From Blastococcus saxobsidens DD2 (GTDB taxonomy: Bacteria > Actinomycetota > Actinomycetes > Mycobacteriales > Geodermatophilaceae): a DNA stretch of 64,000 bases. Location: the NCBI RefSeq assembly GCF_000284015.1, contig NC_016943.1, forward strand, positions 537,541 through 601,540. Reading direction: 5' to 3'. The notes below the pieces were generated by a model. That model did not search any database. It saw only the letters and a program-made list of their open reading frames with translations, and was not told the origin of the DNA. Below are positions 30,119 to 40,756 of the stretch, one piece after another (the first letter of the stretch is position 1; each line of letters opens with the position of its first letter). The position numbers were made by a program, and so were the translations under genes.

Positions 30119-31660
30119 ATGCCCCGCCGCGAGGACGACGACGTCGACCGCGGCCCGGCCGCTCCAGGTCCCCGGATGCTGCTGCAGGCCGGCGGTTTCG
30201 TCCTCGCCGTGGGCGCCACCCTGGCGGTCCTGCTCACCGACGACGCCCAGCTGCTGAAGATCGCCGTCGTCGCCGTGGCCTGGGCATTCGTGCTCGCCAC
30301 GTTCGCCGCCGGCCGCGGCGGAGCCGACCGGGTGCGCGCCGCCGCGCGCGAGGCCGACCTGCGGCGGGCCTACGAGCGGGAGCTGGAGCGCGAGGTCGCC
30401 GCGCGCCGTGAGTTCGAGCTCGAGCTGGAGAACGAGCTGCGCCGGGAGACCGAAGGCGCGATGCGGGGGGAGCTCCAGGCGCTCCGCGGGGACATCGCGG
30501 CGCTGGCCGACCTCCGGGACGAGGTGGCGCGCGTGTCCAGCATGCGCGGTGACCTCGCCGCGCTGGGCGGGCTGCGGGACGAGGTGGCCCGGGTGGCGGC
30601 CCTCCGTGACGACGTCGCCGCCCTGACCGGCATGCGGTCGGAGCTGGAGCAGCTGGCGGCGCTGCGCGAGGACATGGGCCGGCTGCGCGCCGAGCTCGCC
30701 GAGCAGCTGTCCAGCGAGATGCTGGTCGAGCGGGTCGTGATGCGCACGCAGGCCAGCCGGTTGCCGGGGGAGGGAAGCCGGCTCGACGGGCCGGCCCGCG
30801 TCCTGGACGGTGGTGCTCCGTGGAGCGACGAGGCGCCCCCGCGGGAGCTGACCGGCGGATGGCCGGCGATCCGGCTGGACGAGCCGCGCGAGGTCCAGCA
30901 GTTCGAGCAGGTCCGCACCAGCACCTGGTCCGCGCCGGCACCGCCGGTCACCACCGCGTTCCCGGCCACACCCCGCCGGCCGGCACCACCACGTCCGGCC
31001 CACCGCCGGCCGCGCCGCGGCCGCCGGTGCCGCCGCTCCCGTCGGCTCCCGAGCCCGTCTCCCCGGCGTTCGGCCGGCACGACCGCGCCGCGGCGCACGA
31101 GGGTGATCCGTACCTGGGGTCGGGGTGGTCGCGGCACGTGCCCGACGCGCTGCCGCCGGTGCCCCCGCGCACGGTGGTCGCACCCGTGGTCCCGCCCTCG
31201 GCGGAGCCGCCGCCGGCCGACCCTCCCCGGTCCCCCCTGGAGTGGCCGGCCGCTCCGTCCCTGCTCGGCCCGCCCACGCCTCCCCGGCTGGAGGGCGCCC
31301 CGCGCCGCCGGCGTACCGACGACACCCTCGAGCCGCCGGTGCCCGGCGAGTTCGTGCCGACGACGCAGCACCCCGCGGTGGCGCCGTCCTGGGCGGCCCC
31401 GCAGCCCGCCGACGACGGCCGGGCCCCGGGTCAGGACACCTCGGACCGGCTGGCGCAGATCCTCGCCGAGAACGGCGTCAGCACGTCCTCGGGTGGACGC
31501 CGCCGGCGGCGGTACCGGGAGGACGGGGAGTCCGACGACGTCCTGGCGCGGGTCCTCGGCCGGGACTGAACCGGATCAGCGCGGGCCGCGCGACAGCCCG
31601 CCGCCGTCCAGCACCAGGGTCTGGCCGGTGACCCACCCGGCGCCGTCGCCGAGCAGGTAG
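30119..31660 (+). CDS. Membrane-anchored coiled-coil protein (DUF6779-like), frameshifted as read
   Basis: Starts at ATG 30119. Hydrophobic segments at ~21-40 and ~46-63 form a membrane hairpin, then a charged helix (RAYERELEREVAARREFELELE). Residues 122-191 are seven tandem 10-residue repeats of the form LRxDxAALxx, clearly a coiled coil. After about residue 283 this frame becomes Arg/Pro/Ser-rich shadow-like sequence and runs 85 bases antisense into the SDR gene. The neighbouring frame instead gives a sensible Pro-rich linker and a basic end at 31569. One base seems missing in the C4 run at 30971-30974. Resembles DUF6779-type proteins of Pseudonocardiales/Geodermatophilales; function unknown. 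Confidence 0.6.
   Translation: MPRREDDDVDRGPAAPGPRMLLQAGGFVLAVGATLAVLLTDDAQLLKIAVVAVAWAFVLATFAAGRGGADRVRAAAREADLRRAYERELEREVAARREFELELENELRRETEGAMRGELQALRGDIAALADLRDEVARVSSMRGDLAALGGLRDEVARVAALRDDVAALTGMRSELEQLAALREDMGRLRAELAEQLSSEMLVERVVMRTQASRLPGEGSRLDGPARVLDGGAPWSDEAPPRELTGGWPAIRLDEPREVQQFEQVRTSTWSAPAPPVTTAFPATPRRPAPPRPAHRRPRRGRRCRRSRRLPSPSPRRSAGTTAPRRTRVIRTWGRGGRGTCPTRCRRCPRARWSHPWSRPRRSRRRPTLPGPPWSGRPLRPCSARPRLPGWRAPRAAGVPTTPSSRRCPASSCRRRSTPRWRRPGRPRSPPTTAGPRVRTPRTGWRRSSPRTASARPRVDAAGGGTGRTGSPTTSWRGSSAGTEPDQRGPRDSPPPSSTRVWPVTHPAPSPSR
30975..31569 (+). other. Displaced C-terminal frame of the coiled-coil protein
   Basis: Frame 1 from ~30975 reads GTTTSGPPPAAPRPPVPPLP, continues through ordinary acidic and proline-rich sequence, and ends TSDRLAQILAENGVSTSS followed by GGRRRRRYREDGESDDVLARVLGRD and a stop seven bases before the SDR gene's stop codon. 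That ending looks like the true C-terminus. Adding one C to the C-run at 30971-30974 joins it to the upstream frame without a gap. Confidence 0.6.
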
Positions 31661-32328
31661 GCCGCGGCCTCGCCGACGTCCTCCGGCGTCCCCAGGCGGG
31701 CCATGGGGTAGGACGCCGCCGCCTCGGCCTCGCGGCCCTCGAACAGCGCGCCGGCGAACCGGGTCTTCACCACCGCCGGCGCCACCGCGTTCACCCGCAC
31801 CTTCGGGGCGAGCTCCACGGCCAGCTGGGTGGTCAGGTTGATCAGCGCCGCCTTGCTCACGCCGTAGGCGCCGATCTGCTGCGAGGAGCGGAGACCGGCA
31901 ACCGAGGCGACGAAGAGCACCGACCCGCCGTGCTCGGACATCCACGCCCGCCATGCCTCCTGCACCAGCCCGAGCGAGGCGACCACGTTGGTGTCCAGGA
32001 TCTTGCGGCAGGCGTCCAGGTCCAGGTCCATGAGCGGCCCGTAGGCGGGGTTGATGCCCACGTTGCCGACCAGCGCGTCCAGGCTGCCGAACGTCTCGAC
32101 CGCCGTGCGCACCGCCGCGGCCCGGTGCTCCGGGTCACCGGCGTTCCCGGGGACGGCGACGGCCACCTCGGGGCCGCCGAGCGACTCGACCGCCTCGGCG
32201 AGAGCGTCGGGCTTGCGGGCGGTGAGCACCACCCGGGCGCCCCGGTCGACCAGGCTGCGGGCGATGCCCAGGCCGATGCCCCGGCTGCCGCCGGTGACCA
32301 GAGCGGTGCGTCCCTCGAACGTGTGCAC
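31576..32328 (-). CDS. Short-chain dehydrogenase/reductase
   Basis: 250-aa classical SDR with NAD(P) fold. TGGSRGIGLGIARSLVDRG is the cofactor-binding TGxxxGxG motif, NVGI the structural NxG motif, and Ser (VASVAG) with YGVSK provide the catalytic Ser-Tyr-Lys. The ending GWVTGQTLVLDGGGLSRG is typical of FabG-like SDRs. GTG 32328 has an AGGGAGG site six bases upstream; a longer open frame was rejected. Arg in VLTARKPDAL after the second strand suggests NADPH preference. Substrate cannot be told. Confidence 0.88.
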   Translation of the reverse strand: MHTFEGRTALVTGGSRGIGLGIARSLVDRGARVVLTARKPDALAEAVESLGGPEVAVAVPGNAGDPEHRAAAVRTAVETFGSLDALVGNVGINPAYGPLMDLDLDACRKILDTNVVASLGLVQEAWRAWMSEHGGSVLFVASVAGLRSSQQIGAYGVSKAALINLTTQLAVELAPKVRVNAVAPAVVKTRFAGALFEGREAEAAASYPMARLGTPEDVGEAAAYLLGDGAGWVTGQTLVLDGGGLSRGPR

Positions 32329-32538
32329 GGTGCCTCCCTCGCCGATGTGCCGGCCGTCACGGTAGGACGGCGCGGTGGCGCCGCGACCGCCGGGTCTCCG
32401 GCCGAGCGTGAGCCACGCCACAGCAACCAGGCGTTGCGGGGGCGCACACTGGTCGCAACACTCGCCATAGGCACGACCTCCGCGTGACACATCCGGTTGC
32501 AGCGGACGCCGGCCGAACGCACCACCCGCATGACCCAC

Positions 32539-32564
32539 CGCGATCTCCGATGGTGGAGATCGCG
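32539..32564 (+). promoter_or_regulatory. Inverted repeat in leader of pantothenate block
   Basis: CGCGATCTCC / GGAGATCGCG, a perfect 10-bp inverted repeat with a six-base loop, about 45 bases before the start of the DUF2520 gene in the 281-base divergent gap. It could be an operator or a leader-RNA hairpin for the pantothenate operon. Confidence 0.4.
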
Positions 32565-32609
32565 CCCGACGTCCGGTACCCGCCAGGGACTGGAACGAGA
32601 GGTGCATCG

Positions 32610-33587
32610 ATGCCTGCTTCCCGCAGGACCGTCCGTGCCGCCGGACTGCCGGCGGCCTCGTCCGCGCCCGCCCGCCTGCGGGTGGGGGTGATCGGCGCCG
32701 GTCGCGTCGGCGCCGTCCTGGGCGCCGCTCTCGCCGCCGCCGGCCACGAGGTGGTCGCCGCCTCCGGCCTCTCCGCCGCCTCCGCCGAGCGGGCCGCGCG
32801 CCTGCTCCCCGGCGCACCCCTCGTCCCCGCCGACGAGGTCGTCGCCGCCTCCGACCTGGTCGTCCTGGCCGTCCCCGACGACACCCTCCCGGGCCTGGTC
32901 TCCGGGCTCGCCGGCACCGGCGCCTGGCGGGCCGGCCAGTTGGCCTTCCACACGTCCGGCGCGCACGGGCTGGCCGTCCTCGGCCCCGCCGAGCGAGCGG
33001 GGGTCCTCGCCCTCGCCCTGCACCCCGCGATGACCTTCACCGGCGCCGCGGAGGACGGCGAGCGGCTCGTCGGCGCGCCGTTCGGCGTGACCAGCCGCCC
33101 CGAGCACCGGCCCGTGGCCGAGACCCTGGTCCTGGAGATGGGCGGGGAGCCTTTCTTCGTCGCCGAGGCCGACCGCGGGCTGTACCACGCGGCCCTGGTC
33201 ACCGGTGCCAACCACCTGGTCACGCTGGTGGCCGAGGCGTCGGACCTGCTGCGCACCGCCGGCGTGGGGGATCCGGCGCGGGTGCTCGCCCCGCTGCTCA
33301 CCGCTGCCCTCGACAACGGACTGCGGCGGGGCGACCGGGGGCTCACCGGGCCGGTCAGCCGGGGGGACGCCGGCACCGTCGCCCAGCACCTCGCCACCCT
33401 CGCCGAGCGCGCCCCCGACTCGGTCGCCGCCTACGTGGCCATGGCCCAGCGCACCGCGGAGCGGACGCTCGCCGCCGGCCGTCTCAAGGCGCACGAGGCC
33501 GCGCCGCTGCTCGACCTGCTGGCCGAGCCACCTGCCCGCCCCACCACCCCGACGCACCGCTCCGACGACCCCGCGGGCTCCCGGTGA
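32610..33587 (+). CDS. Rossmann-like / DUF2520 oxidoreductase, candidate ketopantoate reductase (PanG-like)
   Basis: 325-aa protein from ATG 32610, which has GAGAGGTG upstream. The N-terminal Rossmann domain has [24 protein letters not shown] at residues ~26-49, then [12 protein letters not shown] and FHTSGAHG. The C-terminal all-helical DUF2520 domain includes ALHPAMTF and [20 protein letters not shown]. The fold resembles ketopantoate reductases, and it overlaps panC by 4 bases (GTGA). Family members beside panC/panD, such as Francisella PanG, have been linked to ketopantoate reduction. No panB or panE is in the window. Assignment to this step is inference from context. Confidence 0.8.
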   Translation: MPASRRTVRAAGLPAASSAPARLRVGVIGAGRVGAVLGAALAAAGHEVVAASGLSAASAERAARLLPGAPLVPADEVVAASDLVVLAVPDDTLPGLVSGLAGTGAWRAGQLAFHTSGAHGLAVLGPAERAGVLALALHPAMTFTGAAEDGERLVGAPFGVTSRPEHRPVAETLVLEMGGEPFFVAEADRGLYHAALVTGANHLVTLVAEASDLLRTAGVGDPARVLAPLLTAALDNGLRRGDRGLTGPVSRGDAGTVAQHLATLAERAPDSVAAYVAMAQRTAERTLAAGRLKAHEAAPLLDLLAEPPARPTTPTHRSDDPAGSR

Positions 33588-34441
33588 CCGGTCTCCGGAC
33601 CGCCCCCGTCGTCGCCGAATCCGTCTCCGAGCTGCGCCGGCTGGTCGCCGCGCTGCCCGGCCCGGTGGCGCTGGTCCCCACCATGGGCGCGTTGCACGAG
33701 GGGCACCGGGCCCTGGTCCGTACCGCGCGGGCCCGTGCCGGCAGCGTGGTCGTGTCCGTCTTCGTGAACCCGACGCAGTTCGGCCCGGGGGAGGACTTCG
33801 ACCGCTACCCGCGCACCTGGGACGCCGACCTGGCCACCCTGGCCGAGGAGGGGGCCGACGTGGTCTTCCACCCGCCGGTGGAGGAGGTCTACCCGTCCGG
33901 TGCGCTGGGCGTGACGGTCGACCCCGGGCCACTGGGAACCGTGCTGGAGGGCGCGGTGCGCCCCGGTCACTTCGCCGGGGTGCTGACCGTCGTGGCCAAG
34001 CTGTTCGGGCTGGTCCGGCCGGACCTGGCCCTCTTCGGCGAGAAGGACTACCAGCAGCTCACCCTCATCGGGGCGATGGCGCGGGAGCTGGCCCTCGGTG
34101 TGGAGGTGGTCGGTGTCCCGACCGTGCGGGAGGCCGACGGGATGGCGCTGTCCTCCCGCAACCGCTACCTGGACCCGGACCAGCGCAGCACCGCGGCCGT
34201 GGTCAGCCGCGCACTGCGGGCCGGGGCCGCCGCGGGCCCCCTCGGTGCCGGCGCGGTCCTCGCCGCTGCCCGGGCCGTCCTGGCCGAGGCGCCGGAGCTG
34301 GTCCAGGACTACCTCGAACTCACCGATACCGACCTGGGGCCGGCGCCCGCCGCCGGGCCCGCCCGGCTGCTGGTCGCCGTCCGCGCCGGCGCCACCCGAC
34401 TGCTCGACAACGCCCCGATCACGCTGGGAGACCCCCGATGA
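33584..34441 (+). CDS. panC: Pantothenate synthetase
   Basis: 285-aa ATP-dependent ligase joining pantoate and beta-alanine. The HIGH-like site [10 protein letters not shown] is at 32-41, followed by [22 protein letters not shown] and the [10 protein letters not shown] motif. The KMSKS-equivalent [12 protein letters not shown] is present. GTG 33584 overlaps the upstream stop, and its own stop overlaps the panD start. The order DUF2520-panC-panD-coaX covers the late part of pantothenate synthesis and the first step to CoA. Confidence 0.95.
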   Translation: MTGLRTAPVVAESVSELRRLVAALPGPVALVPTMGALHEGHRALVRTARARAGSVVVSVFVNPTQFGPGEDFDRYPRTWDADLATLAEEGADVVFHPPVEEVYPSGALGVTVDPGPLGTVLEGAVRPGHFAGVLTVVAKLFGLVRPDLALFGEKDYQQLTLIGAMARELALGVEVVGVPTVREADGMALSSRNRYLDPDQRSTAAVVSRALRAGAAAGPLGAGAVLAAARAVLAEAPELVQDYLELTDTDLGPAPAAGPARLLVAVRAGATRLLDNAPITLGDPR

Positions 34442-34863
34442 TGCGCACCATGCTCAAGTCCAAGATCCACCGCGCCACGGTCACCCAGGCCGACCTGCAC
34501 TACGTGGGCTCGGTGACCGTCGACGAGGACCTGCTCGACGCCGCGGACCTGCTGCCCGGCGAGCAGGTCGCGATCGTCGACATCACCAACGGCGCCCGGC
34601 TGGAGACCTACGTCATCCCCGGTGAGCGCGGGACCGGCGTGATCGGCATCAACGGGGCCGCGGCCCACCTCGTGCACCCCGGCGACATGGTCATCCTGAT
34701 CAGCTACGGCGTCATGGACGAGACGGAGGCCAAGAGCTACATCCCCAAGGTCGTGCACGTCGACGGCGCCAACCGCGTCGTCGAGCTCGGCGGGGACCCG
34801 TCGGCCCCGGTGCCCGGCGCGTCCGACCAGCAGCGCAGCGACCTCGGCGTACCGGTCCGGTGA
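34438..34863 (+). CDS. panD: Aspartate 1-decarboxylase
   Basis: 141-aa pyruvoyl enzyme making beta-alanine for PanC. The self-cleavage site is Gly24-Ser25 in [12 protein letters not shown]; Ser25 becomes the pyruvoyl group. Tyr22, Lys9 and the TNGARLETY and GINGAAAHL segments are conserved. Two ATGs occur in tandem (34438, 34441); the first gives the usual spacing to Ser25. The C-terminal ~20 residues are non-conserved. Confidence 0.95.
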   Translation: MMRTMLKSKIHRATVTQADLHYVGSVTVDEDLLDAADLLPGEQVAIVDITNGARLETYVIPGERGTGVIGINGAAAHLVHPGDMVILISYGVMDETEAKSYIPKVVHVDGANRVVELGGDPSAPVPGASDQQRSDLGVPVR

Positions 34864-34879
34864 CCGGCTGGGTCCTCCC

Positions 34880-35686
34880 GTGCTGCTGACCGTCGACGTC
34901 GGCAACAGCCAGACCGTCCTGGCGACCTTCGACGGCGACCGGCTGGTCGGCTCCTGGCGGGTGACCACCGCGCCCCGCGCCACCGCCGACGAGCTGCGGA
35001 TGGTGTGGCGCGGCCTGCTCCGCGACACCGAGGTCACCGGCGTCGCCGCCTGCTCGACGGTCCCCGCGCTGCTGCCGTCGCTGCGCCAGCTGCTGGACTC
35101 CCTCGAGGTGCCGGTCGTGCTGATCGGCCCCGGCGTGCGGACCGGGGTCCCGCTGCACGTGGACAACCCGCGCGAGGTCGGTGCCGACCGCGTCGTCACC
35201 GCGCTGGCCGCGCACGAGCTGTTCGGCCGGACGGCCGACGGCGGCGACCGCCCGGTGGTCGTCGTCGACTTCGGCACCTCCACCAACGTCGACGCCGTGG
35301 GCCCCGGCGGGCAGTTCCTCGGCGGCGCGCTGGCGCCGGGCGTCGAGGTCAGCCTGGACGCGCTGGCCAGCCGGGCCGCCCAGCTGCGGTCGGTGGAGCT
35401 GACCTGCCCTCCGCACGCCATCGGCAAGAACACCGTGGCCGCGCTGCAGTCCGGGCTGGTCCTCGGGTTCGCGGGCCTGGTCGACGGGCTGGTCGGGCGG
35501 ATCGCGGCGGAGATCGTCACCCAGTTCGGTACCGCACCGGTCGTGGTCGCCACCGGGGGGCTGGCCCCGGTGGTGGCCGGCAGCTGCCGCACCATCGCTG
35601 AGCGCGAGCCCGACCTGACGGTGCACGGGCTCCGGCTGGCCTTCGAGCGGCAGCAGGCCGCCGAGCGGCGGGGAAGCGCCCCGTAG
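34880..35686 (+). CDS. coaX: Type III pantothenate kinase
   Basis: 268-aa kinase of the ASKHA fold phosphorylating pantothenate. The phosphate-binding [12 protein letters not shown] lies at 6-17; [21 protein letters not shown] carries the catalytic Asp; [11 protein letters not shown] and [15 protein letters not shown] complete the site. CoaX enzymes need K+ or NH4+ and resist feedback by CoA. GTG 34880 starts 16 bases after panD. Its TAG stop is also the first half of the -10 box for lysS. Confidence 0.94.
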   Translation: MLLTVDVGNSQTVLATFDGDRLVGSWRVTTAPRATADELRMVWRGLLRDTEVTGVAACSTVPALLPSLRQLLDSLEVPVVLIGPGVRTGVPLHVDNPREVGADRVVTALAAHELFGRTADGGDRPVVVVDFGTSTNVDAVGPGGQFLGGALAPGVEVSLDALASRAAQLRSVELTCPPHAIGKNTVAALQSGLVLGFAGLVDGLVGRIAAEIVTQFGTAPVVVATGGLAPVVAGSCRTIAEREPDLTVHGLRLAFERQQAAERRGSAP

Positions 35687-35689
35687 GCT
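35684..35689 (+). promoter_or_regulatory. -10 box of lysS, overlapping coaX stop codon
   Basis: TAGGCT, whose first three bases are the coaX stop, lies eight bases before the lysS GTG. No ribosome site is present, so lysS can be read from a leaderless transcript. Confidence 0.55.
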
Positions 35690-35697
35690 GGGCCCCC

Positions 35698-37221
35698 GTG
35701 ACCGACGAAGGACCGAACGGCCCCGCCAGCGACGACACCGGCGCGGAGGAGCTGCCCGAGCAGATGCGGGTCCGGCGGGCCAAGCTCGACCGGCTGCGCG
35801 AGTCGGGCATCGACCCGTACCCGGTCACCGTGCCGCGCACCACCACGCTCGCCGGCGTCCGTGCCGCCCACTCCGAGCTGGAGCCGGACACCATGACCGG
35901 CGAGCGGGTGGGAGTGACCGGCCGGGTGATCTTCGTCCGCAACACCGGCAAGCTCTGCTTCGCGACGTTGCGCGAGGGCGACGCCGAGCTCCAGGCGATG
36001 CTCTCCCGCGACCGGGTCGGCGAGGAGTCGCTCGCCGCCTGGAAATCCGACATCGACCTCGGTGACCACGTCTTCGTCGAAGGCGAGGTCGGGACGTCGC
36101 GCCGCGGCGAGCTCTCGGTGTTCGCCGACTCGTGGCAGCTCACCGCCAAGGCGCTGCGGCCGCTTCCGGTGGCGCACAAGCCGATGAGCGAGGAGTTGCG
36201 GGTCCGCCGTCGTTACGTCGACCTCATCGTGCGCGACGAGGCCCGGCGCACGGTGCGCCAGCGGGCCACCGTGATGTCGACGCTGCGGGCCGGCCTCGCC
36301 GCCCGCGGCTACCTCGAGGTCGAGACCCCGATGCTGCAGACCGTGCACGGAGGCGCGGCCGCCCGGCCGTTCCGCACCCACATGAACGCCTTCGACCTGG
36401 ACCTCTACCTGCGCATCGCCCCGGAACTGTTCCTCAAGCGGTGCATCGTCGGTGGGCTGGACCGGGTGTTCGAGATCAACCGCAACTTCCGCAACGAGGG
36501 CGCCGACAGCTCGCACTCGCCGGAGTTCGCGATGCTGGAGGCCTACCAGGCCTACGCCGACTACCAGGTGATGGCGACGGTCACCCGCGAGCTCATCCAG
36601 GAGTGCTCGGTCGCCCTCTTCGGCGACCACGTGGCCCGGCACCACGACGGCACCGAGATCGACCTGTCGAGCGAGTGGCCGCAGGTCCCGCTCTTCACGG
36701 CGGTGTCGGAGGCGGTGGGGGAGGAGGTCACCCCCGGGACCCCGATCGAGCGGCTGCGGCAGCTCGCCGAGCGGCACGAGGTCGGCGTCGACCCGGCCTG
36801 GATCCACGGCAAGCTCGTCGAGGAGATCTTCGAGGCGCTGGTGCAGCACACGCTGCAGGAGCCCACCTTCGTCATCGACTACCCGGTCGACACCTCGCCC
36901 CTCACGCGTGCGCACCGGACGCAGGCCGGGGTGGCGGAGAAGTGGGACCTCTACATCGGGGGCATCGAGCGGGCCACGGCGTACTCCGAGCTGGTGGACC
37001 CGGTGCTCCAGCGGGAGCGGTTCACCGCCCAGGCCGCGCTCGCTGCGGCCGGCGACCCCGAGGCCATGGCATTCGACGAGGACTTCCTCGAGGCGCTCGA
37101 ATACGGCATGCCGCCGACCGGTGGTATGGGGATGGGCATGGACCGGTTGATGATGACGCTCACCGGGCTCGGCATTAGGGAGACGATCCTCTTTCCGCTG
37201 GTCAGGCGAATTAGTTCCTGA
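35698..37221 (+). CDS. lysS: Lysyl-tRNA synthetase (class II)
   Basis: 507-aa class II synthetase. The N-terminal OB-fold anticodon domain includes [24 protein letters not shown]. Class II motif 1 surrounds [16 protein letters not shown], motif 2 is [24 protein letters not shown], and motif 3 is [23 protein letters not shown] confirms lysine rather than aspartate or asparagine specificity. GTG 35698 is the start, probably leaderless. The last ~15 codons are less GC-rich than the rest, running into the lsr2 promoter. Confidence 0.95.
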   Translation: MTDEGPNGPASDDTGAEELPEQMRVRRAKLDRLRESGIDPYPVTVPRTTTLAGVRAAHSELEPDTMTGERVGVTGRVIFVRNTGKLCFATLREGDAELQAMLSRDRVGEESLAAWKSDIDLGDHVFVEGEVGTSRRGELSVFADSWQLTAKALRPLPVAHKPMSEELRVRRRYVDLIVRDEARRTVRQRATVMSTLRAGLAARGYLEVETPMLQTVHGGAAARPFRTHMNAFDLDLYLRIAPELFLKRCIVGGLDRVFEINRNFRNEGADSSHSPEFAMLEAYQAYADYQVMATVTRELIQECSVALFGDHVARHHDGTEIDLSSEWPQVPLFTAVSEAVGEEVTPGTPIERLRQLAERHEVGVDPAWIHGKLVEEIFEALVQHTLQEPTFVIDYPVDTSPLTRAHRTQAGVAEKWDLYIGGIERATAYSELVDPVLQRERFTAQAALAAAGDPEAMAFDEDFLEALEYGMPPTGGMGMGMDRLMMTLTGLGIRETILFPLVRRISS

Positions 37222-37270
37222 ACTCAGCCGACCCATCGGGTCGCAATAGATCGGCGAAGGTTCTCCGCCA

Positions 37271-37300
37271 TTACCGAATTGCCGCGACTTGTGATCTAAT
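37271..37300 (+). promoter_or_regulatory. lsr2 promoter
   Basis: TTACCG (37271-37276) and TCTAAT (37295-37300) with an 18-base spacer make the best sigma70-type promoter in the window, in a locally AT-rich stretch (37185-37300). Right at the expected transcript start, GCACCC/GGGTGC (37308-37322) forms a 6-bp hairpin. Lsr2 prefers AT-rich DNA, so autorepression here is plausible. Confidence 0.6.
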
Positions 37301-37366
37301 GGGCCGCGCACCCGTCGGGTGCTATTTCCGACCGGCTCCCGGGCCGCTGCGAAGAGCGAGGAACGA

Positions 37367-37717
37367 ATGGCGCGCAAGGTCCAGGTCATCCTGAGCGACG
37401 ACCTCGACGAGAATCTGCCGGCCGACGAGACCGTGAGCTTCTCGCTCGACGGCACGTCGTACGAGATCGATCTCGCGGAGAAGAACGCCCAGGAACTGCG
37501 CGACGTCTTCGCCCGGTACGTCTCTGCGGCGCGGAAGGTCGGCCGCGGTACGCGTGCCTCCGGCGGTGGCCGCTCCCGGGCCACCGGTGGCGGTGGCCGC
37601 ATGGACCGCGAGCAGGCCGGTGCCATCCGCGACTGGGCGCGCAAGAACGGCCACGCGGTCAGCGACCGCGGCCGCATTCCGGCCAGCGTCGTCGAGGCCT
37701 ACGAGGCCGCCCACTGA
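37367..37717 (+). CDS. lsr2: Lsr2 nucleoid-associated protein (H-NS-like silencer)
   Basis: 116-aa actinobacterial xenogeneic silencer. The N-terminal oligomerisation domain [14 protein letters not shown]...[14 protein letters not shown] is followed by a Gly/Arg/Ser linker (~58-80) and the DNA-binding domain with [23 protein letters not shown] at 101-103 is the AT-hook-like minor-groove clamp. ATG 37367 has GAGGAA upstream; an earlier in-frame ATG adds unconserved sequence. It sits between lysS and clpC as in mycobacteria and is expected to bind AT-rich and foreign DNA. Confidence 0.95.
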   Translation: MARKVQVILSDDLDENLPADETVSFSLDGTSYEIDLAEKNAQELRDVFARYVSAARKVGRGTRASGGGRSRATGGGGRMDREQAGAIRDWARKNGHAVSDRGRIPASVVEAYEAAH

Positions 37718-37795
37718 CACAGCTCCGCTGGGGAGCCGACCGCCTTCGGCGGGCTGATCCCTCGAAAGACAGATGCCGGCTCCGCCGGCGACGAC

Positions 37796-37830
37796 GAAGG
37801 CCCCGGGAAGCTCCGCTTGCCGGGGCCTTC
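37796..37830 (+). terminator. lsr2 terminator
   Basis: 11-bp stem GAAGGCCCCGG / CCGGGGCCTTC, with an inner AAGC/GCTT helix inside the 13-base loop, 79 bases after the lsr2 stop. The strongest hairpin in the gap. Confidence 0.75.
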
Positions 37831-37864
37831 ACCGTCGCTTCGCTTGCCGGGGGCGTTGGGTGTC

Positions 37865-37877
37865 CGCTCACGGCGTA
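37865..37877 (+). promoter_or_regulatory. ClgR-like operator upstream of clpC
   Basis: CGCTCACGGCGTA fits the core CGCYNANRGCGWW of the ClgR operator described in Corynebacterium, recalled from memory. ClgR activates clp genes in several actinobacteria, so its presence ahead of clpC makes sense. It lies ~210 bases before the ATG and ~100 bases from the TACAGT box, farther than usual for an activator. Confidence 0.45.
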
Positions 37878-38074
37878 ACAGCGTCGGAACACCACCTACC
37901 GGGGGGTGGTTGGAACGGGCAGCCACCCACCGCACCTGTCGGCGACGACGGGACGGCGTGGTCCGCGACTACAGTGGAAAGACCGGTGCCCCCGCGCGCC
38001 GACGGACGTCGGGTGCTCCTCTCCATATCGGGGGAGGGCAGCGCCGGACCAGCCGGTCAGAGGAGAAGCAGCAG

Positions 38075-40603
<2,529 letters not shown>

Positions 40604-40619
40604 CGACAGCACCGACGGC

Positions 40620-40655
40620 AGGGGCCGTTCCCACCGACAGGTGGGGGCGGCCCCT
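40620..40655 (+). terminator. clpC terminator
   Basis: Two-part hairpin: AGGGGCCG / CGGCCCCT outer stem with a CCCACC / GGTGGG inner stem (GACA loop), beginning 16 bases after the clpC stop and followed by a short T-containing stretch. Separate from the palindromic array just downstream. Confidence 0.7.
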
Positions 40656-40674
40656 TCGTCGTGCGCGTCGCGTC

Positions 40675-40756
40675 GTGATCAGGTCGCCTGATCACAAGGG
40701 GTCCTGGCTCACCGTCGACGGTGAGCCAGGACCCAGAACGATCAGGTCACCTGATC
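40675..40756. repeat. Palindromic array at convergent 3' ends (copy B)
   Basis: Three inverted repeats between clpC and the convergent mutY. GTGATCAGG/CCTGATCAC is at 40675-40695. A perfect 36-base palindrome at 40699-40734 has arms GGGTCCTGGCTCACCGTC and its complement, with no loop. GATCAGGT/ACCTGATC at 40740-40756 contains the mutY stop codon. The central and right parts match copy A at 29367-29429. clpC already has its own terminator, so this array may serve mainly mutY or another role. Confidence 0.75.

Larger units (their letters stand above)
37718..38074. other. lsr2-clpC intergenic region
   Basis: 357 bases without a gene. It opens with a chain of small hairpins with TTC or TCC loops (CCGCC/GGCGG at 37740-37752, GCCGGC/GCCGGC at 37775-37789), then the lsr2 terminator and a ClgR-like site. 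Next come ACCACC/GGTGGT at 37891-37910 and a TACAGT -10-like box at 37970-37975. The clpC ribosome site AGAGGAGA is at 38060-38067. Confidence 0.5.

Noticed and set aside
37740-37830. Short hairpin series after lsr2 as a CRISPR-like array
   Set aside because: The stems differ in sequence and spacing; no repeated unit with spacers.
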